The notes: generated from the letters alone by a model not told the origin. A stretch of DNA of 64,000 nucleotides from Stagnihabitans lacustris (GCF_025950525.1 NZ_JAPDGS010000002.1:620001-684000); one strand, 5' to 3'; numbered from the stretch's first letter, positions 7,949-16,534 are shown. Numbers and translations: made by a program.

Positions 7949-8484
7949 AGCCTGCGCCCCCTCTCGTCGATTTCACCCATGGCGGGCTTGTGCAGGTCCA
8001 GCCCATAGCGCGACACCGCCACGACCAGAGGATAGGCAAACACCGACCAAAGGATCTGCACCAGACCCATGCCAAAGGGCGGCTGATCGACAAAGGCCAG
8101 GCCCAGGATCAGCCGATTGGCCGCAAAGACCCCCATCATGACGCCTGCGACCAGCAGCAGTTCCACGCCAAAGGACAGCTCCCGCGTCAACGCGCTGCGC
8201 GAGCGGATGAACTCGGCCCCCACCAGCACCAAAGCGGCCCAAAGCCCGGGGGGGCGCATCAGAAGCATATCCTCGATCAGGACGACGGCGGCGATCATCG
8301 GGGCCGACAGGTATTCCGGCCGCCGCACCATCCATGCAAAAATCAAACATGCCAGCAGGTCAGGACCGGGCAAAGCGCCCGCAACCGTGTCCAAAGGCAA
8401 CAATCGGACGAAAAGCAGCACAAAGACCGCGGCCAGAAAGATCAGCCGGTGGAACCACAATTCGCCGATCCAGGCCCTAATCAC
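7945..8484 (-). CDS. mreD: Rod shape-determining protein MreD
   Basis: A 179-residue membrane protein with about five hydrophobic segments, matching the short MreD family that links MreC to the elongasome. The likely start is the GTG at 8482-8484 (reading VIRAWIGELWFH), which overlaps the mreC stop. A longer in-frame start inside mreC would add a proline/arginine-rich tail that is just mreC read in another frame. The stop overlaps the mrdA start. MreD is poorly conserved, so the call leans on size, topology and position between mreC and mrdA. Confidence 0.9.
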   Translation of the reverse strand: MIRAWIGELWFHRLIFLAAVFVLLFVRLLPLDTVAGALPGPDLLACLIFAWMVRRPEYLSAPMIAAVVLIEDMLLMRPPGLWAALVLVGAEFIRSRSALTRELSFGVELLLVAGVMMGVFAANRLILGLAFVDQPPFGMGLVQILWSVFAYPLVVAVSRYGLDLHKPAMGEIDERGRRL

Positions 8485-9469
8485 TGCGCACCCCCGTCGT
8501 GCCATCCTCGACCGGGGTGGCCGTGGCCGTGGGGGCATCGGTTGTGGCTGCGGGCAGGCCCTCGGCGGGCAACAAAGGCCCCTGGAAGCCCGCGGGCAGC
8601 GGTTTGGGCGGCTCTGGCACCAAAAGCGCGCCGGGGTCGGAGATCGGCGCCGAGGCATAGGACCGCAGGACCCGCAGATACTCCAGCCGCTGATAATCGG
8701 CGGCAAGGTTCACCCGAAGCCGCTTGTCCGCGCCCAGAACGACCTCACCGACCAAAAGCCCGCCGGGAAAAACCCCCCCATCGCCCGCCGTGACGACGCG
8801 GTCCCCGGGGCTAAGCTGGTCAGGATGTTCCAGGTAATCCAGCGCGGGATACATCGAGTTATCCCCCGACAAAATCCCTTTCAGCCCCGAGGGTTGCACC
8901 ACAACCGGAATCCGTGAGGAACTGTCGGTCAAGAGCAGCACCCGAGAGGTGCGGTCGCCCACGCCCGAAATCCGACCGACAAGGCCGATCCCGTCCATCG
9001 TCCCCCAACCGTCGCGGATGCCGTCCCTTTGACCCACGTTCAGCAGAACCGATTGCCGGAACGGACTGCCGCTGTCGGCCAGAACCTGCCCCGTGACCTG
9101 CGTCAGCATCGGGTCCAGCCGCACGTTGTTCAGGTCCAGCAACCGGGCGTTCTTTTGCTCCAGCTGCAACGCGGCCTCTTTCCAGGCCTTCATCTGCTGC
9201 AACTCGTCGCGCAACTCTTGGTTCTGTTCGTAAAGCCGGCCATAGCTTTGAAAGTTCTCGACCATGCCAGAGGCCTTGGTGACAGGCACCAAAGCCCAGG
9301 ACATATCGGGCACCACGCGGTCCATCAGCGCGGTGCGAAAGCGTTCGACCCTGGGGCTGTCGATGCGCCAGATCAGGAAAATGACCAGCAGAAACAGGAC
9401 CAAAAGGCCCACAAGCACCCGGCGCAGGGGCCGGGTGAAATCCTCGGTTTCATAGCGGGCGCGGGCCAT
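8477..9469 (-). CDS. mreC: Rod shape-determining protein MreC
   Basis: A 330-residue periplasmic scaffold of the elongasome. A short cytoplasmic tail is followed by one membrane segment (about residues 17-34), a coiled coil (about 70-110, ELRDELQQMKAWKEAALQLEQKNARL) and the paired beta-barrel MreC domain (about 120-275). A proline/alanine/threonine-rich tail follows, common in alphaproteobacterial MreC. It starts nine bases after the mreB stop, so the two are cotranscribed. It is expected to bind PBP2 and organise peptidoglycan synthesis along the cell side wall. Confidence 0.95.
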   Translation of the reverse strand: MARARYETEDFTRPLRRVLVGLLVLFLLVIFLIWRIDSPRVERFRTALMDRVVPDMSWALVPVTKASGMVENFQSYGRLYEQNQELRDELQQMKAWKEAALQLEQKNARLLDLNNVRLDPMLTQVTGQVLADSGSPFRQSVLLNVGQRDGIRDGWGTMDGIGLVGRISGVGDRTSRVLLLTDSSSRIPVVVQPSGLKGILSGDNSMYPALDYLEHPDQLSPGDRVVTAGDGGVFPGGLLVGEVVLGADKRLRVNLAADYQRLEYLRVLRSYASAPISDPGALLVPEPPKPLPAGFQGPLLPAEGLPAATTDAPTATATPVEDGTTGVRSD

Positions 9470-9478
9470 GACGGGCCT

Positions 9479-10564
<1,086 letters not shown>

Positions 10565-10621
10565 TCAAGGCCCCCAAACCGGTGTCAGGTGGTATACTGA
10601 CCTGTGTCACAGAGTGCGAGT

Positions 10622-10655
10622 CAAAAGGGCGGCACCGCGCGGATGCCCGCGCGGT
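10622..10655 (-). terminator. Intrinsic terminator of leuA
   Basis: On the minus strand, 50 bases past the leuA stop, a perfect 9-bp stem (ACCGCGCGG arms, 4-nt loop, 10634-10655) is followed by GCCGCCC and a short TTTT run. This separates leuA from the mreB operon. Confidence 0.7.
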
Positions 10656-10704
10656 CTCCATGGGCTTGTCATTTCACAACATTTCGGCGGGTTTGTGGCC
10701 CGAA

Positions 10705-12273
10705 CTAGTGTTGATCCTTGTAGTTTACCGACTTCACATCGCTGTCGGGCGCGGTCTTTTGCCGGCGGACGATCAGCCGGTTCAAGGCATTCACATAGGC
10801 CTTGACCGAAGCGACGACCGTATCGGTATCGGCCGAGGACCCCGTGGCGATGCGGCCATCCTCGGACAGGCGGACCGAAACGGTCGCCTGGGCGTCGGTG
10901 CCTTCGGTCACGGCCTGGACCTGATAGACCTCCAGCGTGGCCTTGTGCGGAAAGAGGTCATCCACAGCGTTGAAGGCCGCATCGACCGGACCGTCGCCGG
11001 TCGTGTCGGTCGTATGTTCGACCCCGTCGATCAGAAGCGTCAACTCGGCCTCACGCGGGCCCTCGGTGCCGCAGACGACGCGCAGGCGTTTTACCTGCAG
11101 AAAGTCGTTCTCGTCGTTGACCGCTTCGTCCTTGACCAGGGCGATCAGGTCCTCGTCGTAGACTTCCTTCTTTTGGTCAGCCAGCGCCTTGAAGCGGACG
11201 AAGACGTCGTTCAGCTGGTTTTCGGCCATGTCGAAGCCCAAGGCCTTCAGCTTGGCCCGCAGCGCCGCCCGGCCCGAGTGTTTGCCCATCTGGATGTTGT
11301 CGGCCGAAACGCCGATATCTTCGGGGCGCATGATTTCAAAGGTCTGGACGTTTTTCAGCACGCCATCCTGGTGGATGCCGCTTTCGTGCAGGAAGGCGTT
11401 TTTCCCCACGATGGCCTTGTTGAACTGCACCGGAAAGCCGGAAACCGCGCTGACCCGGCGCGACAGGTTCATGATTTTGGTCGTGTCGATCTGCGTGCGA
11501 TAGGGCAGGATGTCGTTGCGCACGCGCATCGCCATGACGACCTCTTCCAAAGCCGTGTTGCCGGCACGTTCGCCCAGACCGTTGATCGTGCATTCGATCT
11601 GGCGGGCGCCGGCCTCGACCGCGGCGAGGCTGTTGGCCGTCGCCATGCCCAGGTCATTGTGGCAATGGGTCGCGAAGATGATCTGATCGGCGCCGGGGAC
11701 ACGCTCCAGCAGCATCTGGATCAGTTTCGCGGATTCGAAGGGATAGGTATAGCCCACCGTATCGGGGATGTTGATCGTGGTGGCCCCCGCCTTGATGGCG
11801 ATTTCCACGGTGCGGCACAGATAGTCATGTTCGGTCCGCGTCGCATCCATCGGCGACCATTGCACGTTGTCGCACAGGTTGCGGGCGTGGCTGACCGTGT
11901 CGTGGATACGCTCGGCCATCTGGTCCATGTCCAGGTTCGGAATGGCGCGGTGCAGCGGCGAGGTGCCGATAAAGGTATGGATGCGCGGCGAGCGGGCGTG
12001 TTTCACCGCCTCCCAGCAGCGGTCGATGTCCTTGTAATTCGCGCGCGCCAGGCCGCAGATCGTGGAGTTCCTGGACCGTTTGGCGATTTCACTGACGGCG
12101 GCGAAGTCACCTTCGGAGGCGATGGGAAAGCCCGCCTCGATGATATCCACGCCCATTTCATCCAGAAGGCCGGCGATCTCCAGCTTTTCTTCGTGGGTCA
12201 TGGTGGCGCCGGGGGATTGTTCCCCATCACGCAAGGTGGTGTCGAAAATCAGAACGCGGGGTTGGTCGGTCAT
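10705..12273 (-). CDS. leuA: 2-isopropylmalate synthase
   Basis: A 522-residue enzyme that condenses acetyl-CoA with 2-oxoisovalerate, the first committed step of leucine synthesis. The TIM-barrel starts with FDTTLRDGEQSPG (residues 10-22), the metal ligands HCHND lie at 203-207, and the C-terminal LeuA allosteric domain (about 390-510) that senses leucine is present. The ATG at 12271-12273 follows a GAGGA ribosome site. An upstream in-frame start lies inside the attenuator hairpins and is rejected. A Leu-rich leader peptide is encoded 74 bases upstream, so expression is probably controlled by leucine supply as well as by feedback on the enzyme. Confidence 0.96.
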   Translation of the reverse strand: MTDQPRVLIFDTTLRDGEQSPGATMTHEEKLEIAGLLDEMGVDIIEAGFPIASEGDFAAVSEIAKRSRNSTICGLARANYKDIDRCWEAVKHARSPRIHTFIGTSPLHRAIPNLDMDQMAERIHDTVSHARNLCDNVQWSPMDATRTEHDYLCRTVEIAIKAGATTINIPDTVGYTYPFESAKLIQMLLERVPGADQIIFATHCHNDLGMATANSLAAVEAGARQIECTINGLGERAGNTALEEVVMAMRVRNDILPYRTQIDTTKIMNLSRRVSAVSGFPVQFNKAIVGKNAFLHESGIHQDGVLKNVQTFEIMRPEDIGVSADNIQMGKHSGRAALRAKLKALGFDMAENQLNDVFVRFKALADQKKEVYDEDLIALVKDEAVNDENDFLQVKRLRVVCGTEGPREAELTLLIDGVEHTTDTTGDGPVDAAFNAVDDLFPHKATLEVYQVQAVTEGTDAQATVSVRLSEDGRIATGSSADTDTVVASVKAYVNALNRLIVRRQKTAPDSDVKSVNYKDQH

Positions 12274-12279
12274 ATTATC

Positions 12280-12336
12280 CTCGGAGGGTTTGTTGCTTCT
12301 TCTTCGGGCGCTGATCACCTCCGAGCGGTCGCGCCC
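12280..12336 (-). promoter_or_regulatory. Candidate leuA attenuator: mutually exclusive leader hairpins over the ribosome site
   Basis: On the minus strand after the leuL stop, CTCGGAGG (12318-12325) can pair with CCTCCGAG (12280-12287). That overlaps the GAGGA ribosome site of leuA. An alternative stem, GGGCGC (12331-12336) with GCGCCC (12306-12311), encloses the left arm of the first and excludes it. A third pairing links the Leu codons, GCTTCTTCTT (12359-12368), to AAGAAGAAGC (12295-12304). No T-run follows, so control at translation is more likely than at transcription. Pairings are seen directly; the switching model is inferred. Confidence 0.65.
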
Positions 12337-12346
12337 ATGGGCACGC

Positions 12347-12430
12347 TCAGAGGCGGGTAAGAAGAAGCAGCCCCAAGGAGAGGGCAGGGCCCCCGGGCAA
12401 AGCGTTGATGCTGATGCGATCCTTGGTCAT
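12347..12430 (-). CDS. leuL: leu operon leader peptide (27 residues, Leu-rich)
   Basis: A 27-codon reading frame upstream of leuA begins MTKDRISINALPGG and ends ALSLGLLLLTRL before TGA. Eight of 27 residues are leucine, including four in a row (CTG CTT CTT CTT) close to the stop, the signature of an amino-acid attenuator leader. No ribosome site precedes the ATG. A TATAGT -10-like hexamer ends seven bases before it, so transcription may begin at or next to the A of the ATG, giving a leaderless mRNA, as described for the trpL leader of Sinorhizobium. Ribosome stalling at the Leu codons would select the leader hairpins. Confidence 0.85.
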   Translation of the reverse strand: MTKDRISINALPGGPALSLGLLLLTRL

Positions 12431-12437
12431 GGGGGCG

Positions 12438-12443
12438 ACTATA
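12438..12443 (-). promoter_or_regulatory. -10 element of the leuL-leuA promoter
   Basis: TATAGT on the minus strand ends seven bases before the leuL ATG, placing the transcription start at about 12430-12431. The -35 is poor: TTTTCT at 12460-12465, 16 bp upstream, is the best match. Confidence 0.5.
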
Positions 12444-12622
12444 AGGGGAGAATCGCGAAAGAAAAGGGGGCTTGGGCGAAATTTGCCGGGGGTCGGGCCT
12501 GGCGCGGGCGGGCGGCTGGACCCCGGGGCGTGGCGCGCCAGATCAAGGACTGCCTTTGGGCGGGCCATCGAGGCCCTTCCAAAGGCTGCTGCCGCGGGGG
12601 CAGACGGGAAAGGGAGTGTCTG

Positions 12623-13285
12623 ATGGAACGGGCTTTGGTGGTGGGTCATACGGGCGGGATTGGGGCGGCGCTGGCGGCGGCCTTGGCGGCGCGGGGCGTG
12701 GCTGTGACGGGGCTGTCGCGCGCGCAAGGGGTGGATGTGACCGACGAGGCCACGGTCGCTGCGGCCCTTGGCGCGCTGGAGCCGGGATATGACCTGGTCT
12801 TTGTCGCCACCGGCGCGCTGGAGATCGCGGGGCGGGGCCCGGAAAAGACCCTGCGGGCGTTGGACCCCGCAAGCTTGGCCGCGCAATTCGCGCTGAATGC
12901 GACGGGGCCCTTGCTGGTGCTGAAACACGCGCTGCGCCTGATGCCGCGGGATCGGGCCTGTCATTTTGCGGCGCTTTCGGCGCGGGTGGGGTCGATCGGG
13001 GACAATGCCTTGGGCGGGTGGTATTCCTACCGCGCGGCCAAGGCGGCCTTGAACCAGTTGATCCGCACCGCCTCGGTCGAGGTGGCGCGCACCCATCCCA
13101 AGGCCTGCGTCCTGGCGCTGCATCCGGGCACCGTGGACACGCGCCTGACCGCCTCGCATCGCGGCACCCATCCGGCCGTGACGTCCGCCGAGGCCGCGGA
13201 GAACCTGCTTGCGGTGCTGCAAGGCCAGGGACCCGCCGAAACCGGGCGATTCGTCGATGCCAAGGGGCTGATGATTCCCTGGTGA
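12623..13285 (+). CDS. SDR family NAD(P)-dependent oxidoreductase (CsgA/YciK-like short form)
   Basis: A 220-residue short-chain dehydrogenase. The Rossmann motif is HTGGIG (residues 9-14), a short variant of TGxxxGIG, and the catalytic Tyr136-x3-Lys140 is in YRAAK. AALSARVGSIGDN carries the catalytic serine (Ser119) and LHPGTVDTRL follows, typical of the small C-factor-like SDRs. The ATG at 12623 has AGGGAG at 12611-12616. It is divergent from leuA across about 180 bp and has no operon partner. The substrate is unknown. Confidence 0.87.
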   Translation: MERALVVGHTGGIGAALAAALAARGVAVTGLSRAQGVDVTDEATVAAALGALEPGYDLVFVATGALEIAGRGPEKTLRALDPASLAAQFALNATGPLLVLKHALRLMPRDRACHFAALSARVGSIGDNALGGWYSYRAAKAALNQLIRTASVEVARTHPKACVLALHPGTVDTRLTASHRGTHPAVTSAEAAENLLAVLQGQGPAETGRFVDAKGLMIPW

Positions 13286-13404
13286 GCCGGGGGTGAGTCG
13301 GGTTCCGGGTGTTTCGGGTCCCGGACAGGATGGGTCGGACCGAGGTCGGCGGGGGTGGGCTGAATCCTCGGACCTTGGTCTGAAGATTGCCGCCGCAACT
13401 GTCC

Positions 13405-13418
13405 TAAACTGCAGTTTA
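13405..13418. promoter_or_regulatory. 14-bp perfect palindrome, candidate operator
   Basis: TAAACTGCAGTTTA reads the same on both strands and stands out as an AT-rich island in GC-rich DNA. It lies 323 bp before the PepSY start, a plausible binding site for a dimeric regulator such as the LuxR-type protein of the same cluster. Binding is inferred. Confidence 0.4.
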
Positions 13419-13629
13419 TGCCGGGTTAGGGCGGAAAAAGGGGGGCTGGATTAAACCCCAGACGGATTTCCAGCCGTCTCTGGCCGGGCCAAGGTCAACC
13501 CATCGCCAAGGCAATCCCGCCCCGGCCAAACGGATGCATGTCAACGGAGGCTTCACGAAACCCCATCAGGATCGTCTGCGGCGCATCTGTCCCACGGCCA
13601 CCACACTGCCCGCGCCCTGCCGATCCTGC

Positions 13630-13687
13630 CCACCCTGTCCGGCCCGCTGTGGCGCTTGGCGCCTTCCCCCAGCACCGGACAGGGTGG
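13630..13687 (+). promoter_or_regulatory. Long leader hairpin before the PepSY gene
   Basis: CCACCCTGTCCGG (13630-13642) is a perfect 13-bp inverted repeat of CCGGACAGGGTGG (13675-13687). An inner GCTG/CAGC stem (13646-13649 and 13670-13673) continues it. It is followed by a run of C and not T, so it is not a standard terminator. It ends 53 bases before the PepSY start codon and would form a strong 5'-leader structure if transcribed. Confidence 0.55.
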
Positions 13688-13740
13688 CCCCCCCCCAGGG
13701 GTTTTCGACCTCCGCCATGCCTGACCCGAAAGGACTCATG

Positions 13741-14289
13741 ATGAAAAAACTGCTTCTCTCTGCCGCCTTCCTCTTCACGGCCACCGGCGCCTTCGCGGCT
13801 GTCACCGCAAATGACCTGGTCGCCACCTATCAATCCAACGGCTTCAACGCGATCGAGGTGACGACCGGCGTCACCCAGATCAAGGTCGAGGCGGTCAAGG
13901 ACGGCACCAAGGTCGAGGTCGTCTATGACATCGGCTCTGGCGCGATCCTGAAACAAGAGCAAAAGCCGGCCCGGGCGCGCGATGCCAGCGACACGTCGGT
14001 CGAGGTCCAGACCTCGGCCAGCGACTTCACCACGGGGTCGGATGACGATGGCACCGATGACCAGGGCCGCGGGCGCGGGTCCGACGACGGGGTGGGTCAT
14101 GACGTCGGCGACGATCATGGCGGCGACCGTGACGGGTCTGATGACAGCTCGGATGACAGCAGCGATGACGACAGCAGCCATGAGTCGGGTCACGATGCGG
14201 GCGACGACCATGGCGGGGACAGCGGCGGCGACCATGGTGGGTCGGACAACTCGGGCCATGGTGGCGGCGACGACGGCGACGACGACTGA
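13741..14289 (+). CDS. Secreted PepSY-like protein with Asp/Ser/Gly/His-rich tail
   Basis: A 182-residue protein with a clear signal peptide (MKKLLLSAAFLFTATGAFA), a PepSY-like domain (about residues 22-75: DLVATYQSNGFNAIEV, then KVEVVYDIGSGAILKQE) and a low-complexity acidic tail from about residue 95 rich in Asp, Ser, Gly and His (DSSDDSSDDDSS, HDAGDDHGGD). PepSY domains are thought to inhibit peptidases or modulate extracytoplasmic partners. The Asp/His tail could bind divalent metals. The ATG at 13741 gives six-base spacing to AAAGGA; the adjacent ATG at 13738 is an alternative. The next gene has the same architecture, so the pair looks like a duplication. Confidence 0.8.
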   Translation: MKKLLLSAAFLFTATGAFAAVTANDLVATYQSNGFNAIEVTTGVTQIKVEAVKDGTKVEVVYDIGSGAILKQEQKPARARDASDTSVEVQTSASDFTTGSDDDGTDDQGRGRGSDDGVGHDVGDDHGGDRDGSDDSSDDSSDDDSSHESGHDAGDDHGGDSGGDHGGSDNSGHGGGDDGDDD

Positions 14290-14396
14290 GCCTTTGGCCA
14301 GATGAAATTGCGCCACCCGGCCCATCAGGGTCGGGTGGCTTGCATGGGGCAGGGGTGTTCCAGTAAAGCTTTGGGGCCGGAGACCGGCCGGGTGTG

Positions 14397-14996
14397 ATGA
14401 TGAACAGACGGAAACTGATCGCGGGTCTGGTGGCCGGGCTTGTGGCCCCGGCCCTGGGGGCTTTCGCCCAGGATCTTGGCGCCGATCTTGCAGCCCAGCT
14501 GCGGGCGCAGGGCTTTGACGTGCTGACGGTCGAGACGACCTGGTTGGGCCGCCTGCGCATCCTGGCCGCACGCGATGGCGGCCAGCGCGAGATCATCGTG
14601 AACCCCCGCACCGGCGAGATCCTGCGCGACGTCTTTACCGGCGCTTCGGGCCAGGCACGCAATGCGATCCTGAACCCCGGCGGCGGCAACTCGAAGTCGG
14701 GTTCGGGCAACAGCGGGTCGGGCAAGGGGGCGGATTCAGGCTCTGGCTCAGGCTCAGGCTCGGAGGGCGGCGACAGCGGCGGTTCGGACAGCGATGGTGG
14801 CTCGGACGACAGCGGCAACGATGGCGGCAACGATGGCGGCGGTGACGACGACAGCGACGGCGGCGGATCGAACAGCGGGTCTTCGGGTGGGTCTTCGGGT
14901 GGGTCTTCGGGGGGCTCCTCCGGGGGTTCATCGGGCGGTTCTGATGACGGTGGTTCGGACGACGATGGTTCGGACGATGGCGGCGATGACGATTGA
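14397..14996 (+). CDS. Second secreted PepSY-like protein with Gly/Ser/Asp repeat tail
   Basis: A 199-residue protein with a signal peptide (about residues 1-25, ending GAFAQ), a PepSY-like domain (about 28-82: LAAQLRAQGFDVLTVE, then REIIVNPRTGEILRD) and a tail of Gly, Ser and Asp from residue 95. The tail includes a run of SSGG units encoded by near-perfect repeats at about 14876-14940 that may slip in length. It parallels the upstream gene in domain order although tail composition differs (Gly/Ser here, Asp/His there). Start is uncertain: GTG 14394, ATG 14397 or ATG 14400; no strong ribosome site decides. Probably cotranscribed with the membrane LuxR gene 41 bp downstream. Confidence 0.77.
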   Translation: MMNRRKLIAGLVAGLVAPALGAFAQDLGADLAAQLRAQGFDVLTVETTWLGRLRILAARDGGQREIIVNPRTGEILRDVFTGASGQARNAILNPGGGNSKSGSGNSGSGKGADSGSGSGSGSEGGDSGGSDSDGGSDDSGNDGGNDGGGDDDSDGGGSNSGSSGGSSGGSSGGSSGGSSGGSDDGGSDDDGSDDGGDDD

Positions 14997-15037
14997 ACGG
15001 GATGACCGACCTTGACCTTTGATACGGCGGGCGCCTG

Positions 15038-15541
15038 ATGGGACGGCTCGCAGGATTTGCCCTCGTCTTCTTTGCCCAGGCGCTGTTCGCGATCCTGTTC
15101 ATCTCTGATATCTTCTCGTCGATCTTCGGGTTTGAGGACGCCCCGATCCCCTGGGAGCTGCGCGAGCTGTTCGAGATCGGCGCGGCCCTGGGGCTGGTGA
15201 TCGGCCTGGTTCTCGGCGGCCTTGCGCTGCGCGGTGCGATCCGCGACCGCAACAAGGCGCAAGAGCGGCTGCGGCGGGCCTCGGGCGCCTTCCTTGACCT
15301 GCTGGAGGAACGCTTCGGCGAATGGGGCCTGACCCCGGCCGAGCGCGACGTGGCGCTTTTCGCGATCAAGGGCATGTCGACGGCCGAAATCGCGGTGCTG
15401 CGCCAGACCTCTGAAGGAACGGTCAAGGCGCAGACCAATGCGATCTATCGCAAGGCGGGGGTTTCGGGGCGCTCGCAATTGCTGTCGTTGTTCATTGACG
15501 ACCTGATGCGCGACGACCCGAAGTTGCGGCCTCAGGGCTGA
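15038..15541 (+). CDS. Membrane-anchored LuxR-type helix-turn-helix regulator
   Basis: A 167-residue protein with two predicted membrane segments (about 4-23 and 46-66), a short charged linker, and a C-terminal LuxR/GerE helix-turn-helix (about 98-152: LTPAERDVALFAIKGMSTAEIA, then TVKAQTNAIYRKAGVSGRSQLL). No receiver or autoinducer domain is present, so sensing would be through the membrane part or a protein partner. Directly upstream are the two secreted PepSY-like proteins, which suggests they signal to or are controlled by this regulator. That is inference from neighbourhood. The stop overlaps the convergent DUF2237 gene by ten bases. Confidence 0.85.
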   Translation: MGRLAGFALVFFAQALFAILFISDIFSSIFGFEDAPIPWELRELFEIGAALGLVIGLVLGGLALRGAIRDRNKAQERLRRASGAFLDLLEERFGEWGLTPAERDVALFAIKGMSTAEIAVLRQTSEGTVKAQTNAIYRKAGVSGRSQLLSLFIDDLMRDDPKLRPQG

Positions 15542-15900
15542 AGAGCGGCTTCCTGCAGGATTTCCAGCGGGACGATGTCCAGGGTGCGGATATGGGTGGC
15601 GGCCAGGTTGACCTTGGGCGCCGCGCCTTCCTCATGGGCCTGCAGAAAGCGGCTGGCACAAAGGCACCAGCGGTCGCCCGGCTTCAGCCCGGCAAAGCCC
15701 CATTCGGGTTTGGGCGTCGACAGGTCGTTGCCGAGGTATTTCGACAGGGCCAGAAACTCCGCCGTCATGACCGCGCAGACCGTGTGACGGCCGCGGTCAG
15801 CCGGGCCGGTGTCACAACAGCCATTGCGGAAAAACCCGGTGACGGGCGCGGCCGAGCAGGGTTCAAGCGTGTCGCCAAGGACATTGATCGAGGGTTCCAT
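15532..15900 (-). CDS. DUF2237 family protein
   Basis: A 122-residue protein matching DUF2237 (PF09996) along its length: NVLGDTLEPCSAAPVTGFFRNGCCDTG near the start, HTVCAVMTAEFLALSKYLGNDLSTP in the middle and GLKPGDRWCLCASRFLQA near the end. The conserved cysteines suggest metal or redox chemistry, but I know of no established function. The 3' end overlaps the membrane LuxR gene by ten bases in convergent orientation, so the two are not cotranscribed. Confidence 0.92.
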   Translation of the reverse strand: MEPSINVLGDTLEPCSAAPVTGFFRNGCCDTGPADRGRHTVCAVMTAEFLALSKYLGNDLSTPKPEWGFAGLKPGDRWCLCASRFLQAHEEGAAPKVNLAATHIRTLDIVPLEILQEAALQP

Positions 15901-16053
15901 GGGGCGATGATAGCGTAATCCCGCCCCGCTTCAACCGGCAAGCCTGGGTCTGCGCTGGCCTCGCGGTCTGCCCCCTCCTCGGTCTGGCCGGCCTTGGCCC
16001 CTCGCCGCACCGGCCATGCGTCCGCCCCCCGGCGCTCTGCTTCCGCCGCGTAG

Positions 16054-16071
16054 CCCGGGGTATACCCCGGG
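16054..16071. repeat. 18-bp palindromic repeat, copy 1
   Basis: CCCGGGGTATACCCCGGG is a perfect palindrome eight bases downstream of the hemoglobin stop (minus strand, stop at 16079). The same 18 bp preceded by GCGTA occurs again at 62294-62311, also just behind a minus-strand gene (prs). A 3'-end or dispersed palindromic-repeat role is inferred. Confidence 0.65.
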
Positions 16072-16078
16072 TCTGCCC

Positions 16079-16477
16079 CTAGCGCAGCACCGGAACCCCC
16101 TCGTTCCAGCGCATCAGCCCCATCATCAGGCTTTCCCCGATCCTATGCGCCAGCGCGGACCAGGCCTCGGCCGTCGGCGGCTCCAGGTTTCGCCGCAAGA
16201 CCGTGTCAAACAGCCCCAACCAAGGGATGAACATCCCCGGCCGCACATCGCCCGCCCGTTGATGCACCCGCATCGGGTTGCCCTCATAGCTGCGGTCCGA
16301 CCGGATCGCATTGCGCCAAAAGCCCGCGATCTTGGCCTCATGCGCCGGCCAATCGGTCACATGGGCGGCAAAGACCGGACCCAGGCCGGGATGTTGGCGG
16401 ATGGCCGCATAGAACTCGGCCACGACAAGGTCGATCTGGGCATCGGTCACGGGGAATCTGGCGGGCAGGGCGGTCAT
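16079..16477 (-). CDS. Group III truncated hemoglobin
   Basis: A 132-residue globin of the truncated group III family. The segment FYAAIRQHPGLGPVF, the MRVHQ motif near residue 80 and the PGMFIPWLGLFDTVL block are characteristic. The heme-binding proximal histidine is likely that in MRVHQRAG or nearby, which I did not confirm by alignment. Such proteins bind oxygen, NO or sulfide in the cytoplasm. The MTALPARF start at 16477 was chosen because the upstream in-frame extension is arginine/glycine-rich and unlike globins. It is a single gene, divergent from ileS. Confidence 0.87.
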   Translation of the reverse strand: MTALPARFPVTDAQIDLVVAEFYAAIRQHPGLGPVFAAHVTDWPAHEAKIAGFWRNAIRSDRSYEGNPMRVHQRAGDVRPGMFIPWLGLFDTVLRRNLEPPTAEAWSALAHRIGESLMMGLMRWNEGVPVLR

Positions 16478-16534
16478 GCCCCCTTTTACCCCCCGCAGGC
16501 GCCTTGTCCATGAGACGCTTTGCCCTATCGCCCC

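Larger units (their letters stand above)
13286..13740. other. 455-bp gene-free leader region with palindromes, upstream of the PepSY gene
   Basis: No coding frame with a ribosome site is visible. The region holds a perfect 14-bp palindrome (13405-13418), a short AGACGG/CCGTCT hairpin (13460-13479), a 13-bp perfect inverted repeat (13630-13687), and an AAAGGA ribosome site at 13729-13734 for the PepSY gene. It probably contains the promoter and a structured 5' leader of the PepSY/LuxR cluster. Confidence 0.6.

Noticed and set aside
10588..10624. Promoter of mreB formed by TTGACT and TATACC on the minus strand
   Set aside because: The two hexamers are 22 bp apart, too far for sigma70; no better pair was found in the spacer.
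12347..13222. A 291-codon minus-strand protein ending in the leuL peptide
   Set aside because: Its first two thirds are antisense to the SDR gene and lack family features. Only the last 27 codons, starting at 12430 next to a -10 box, make sense as the leader peptide.
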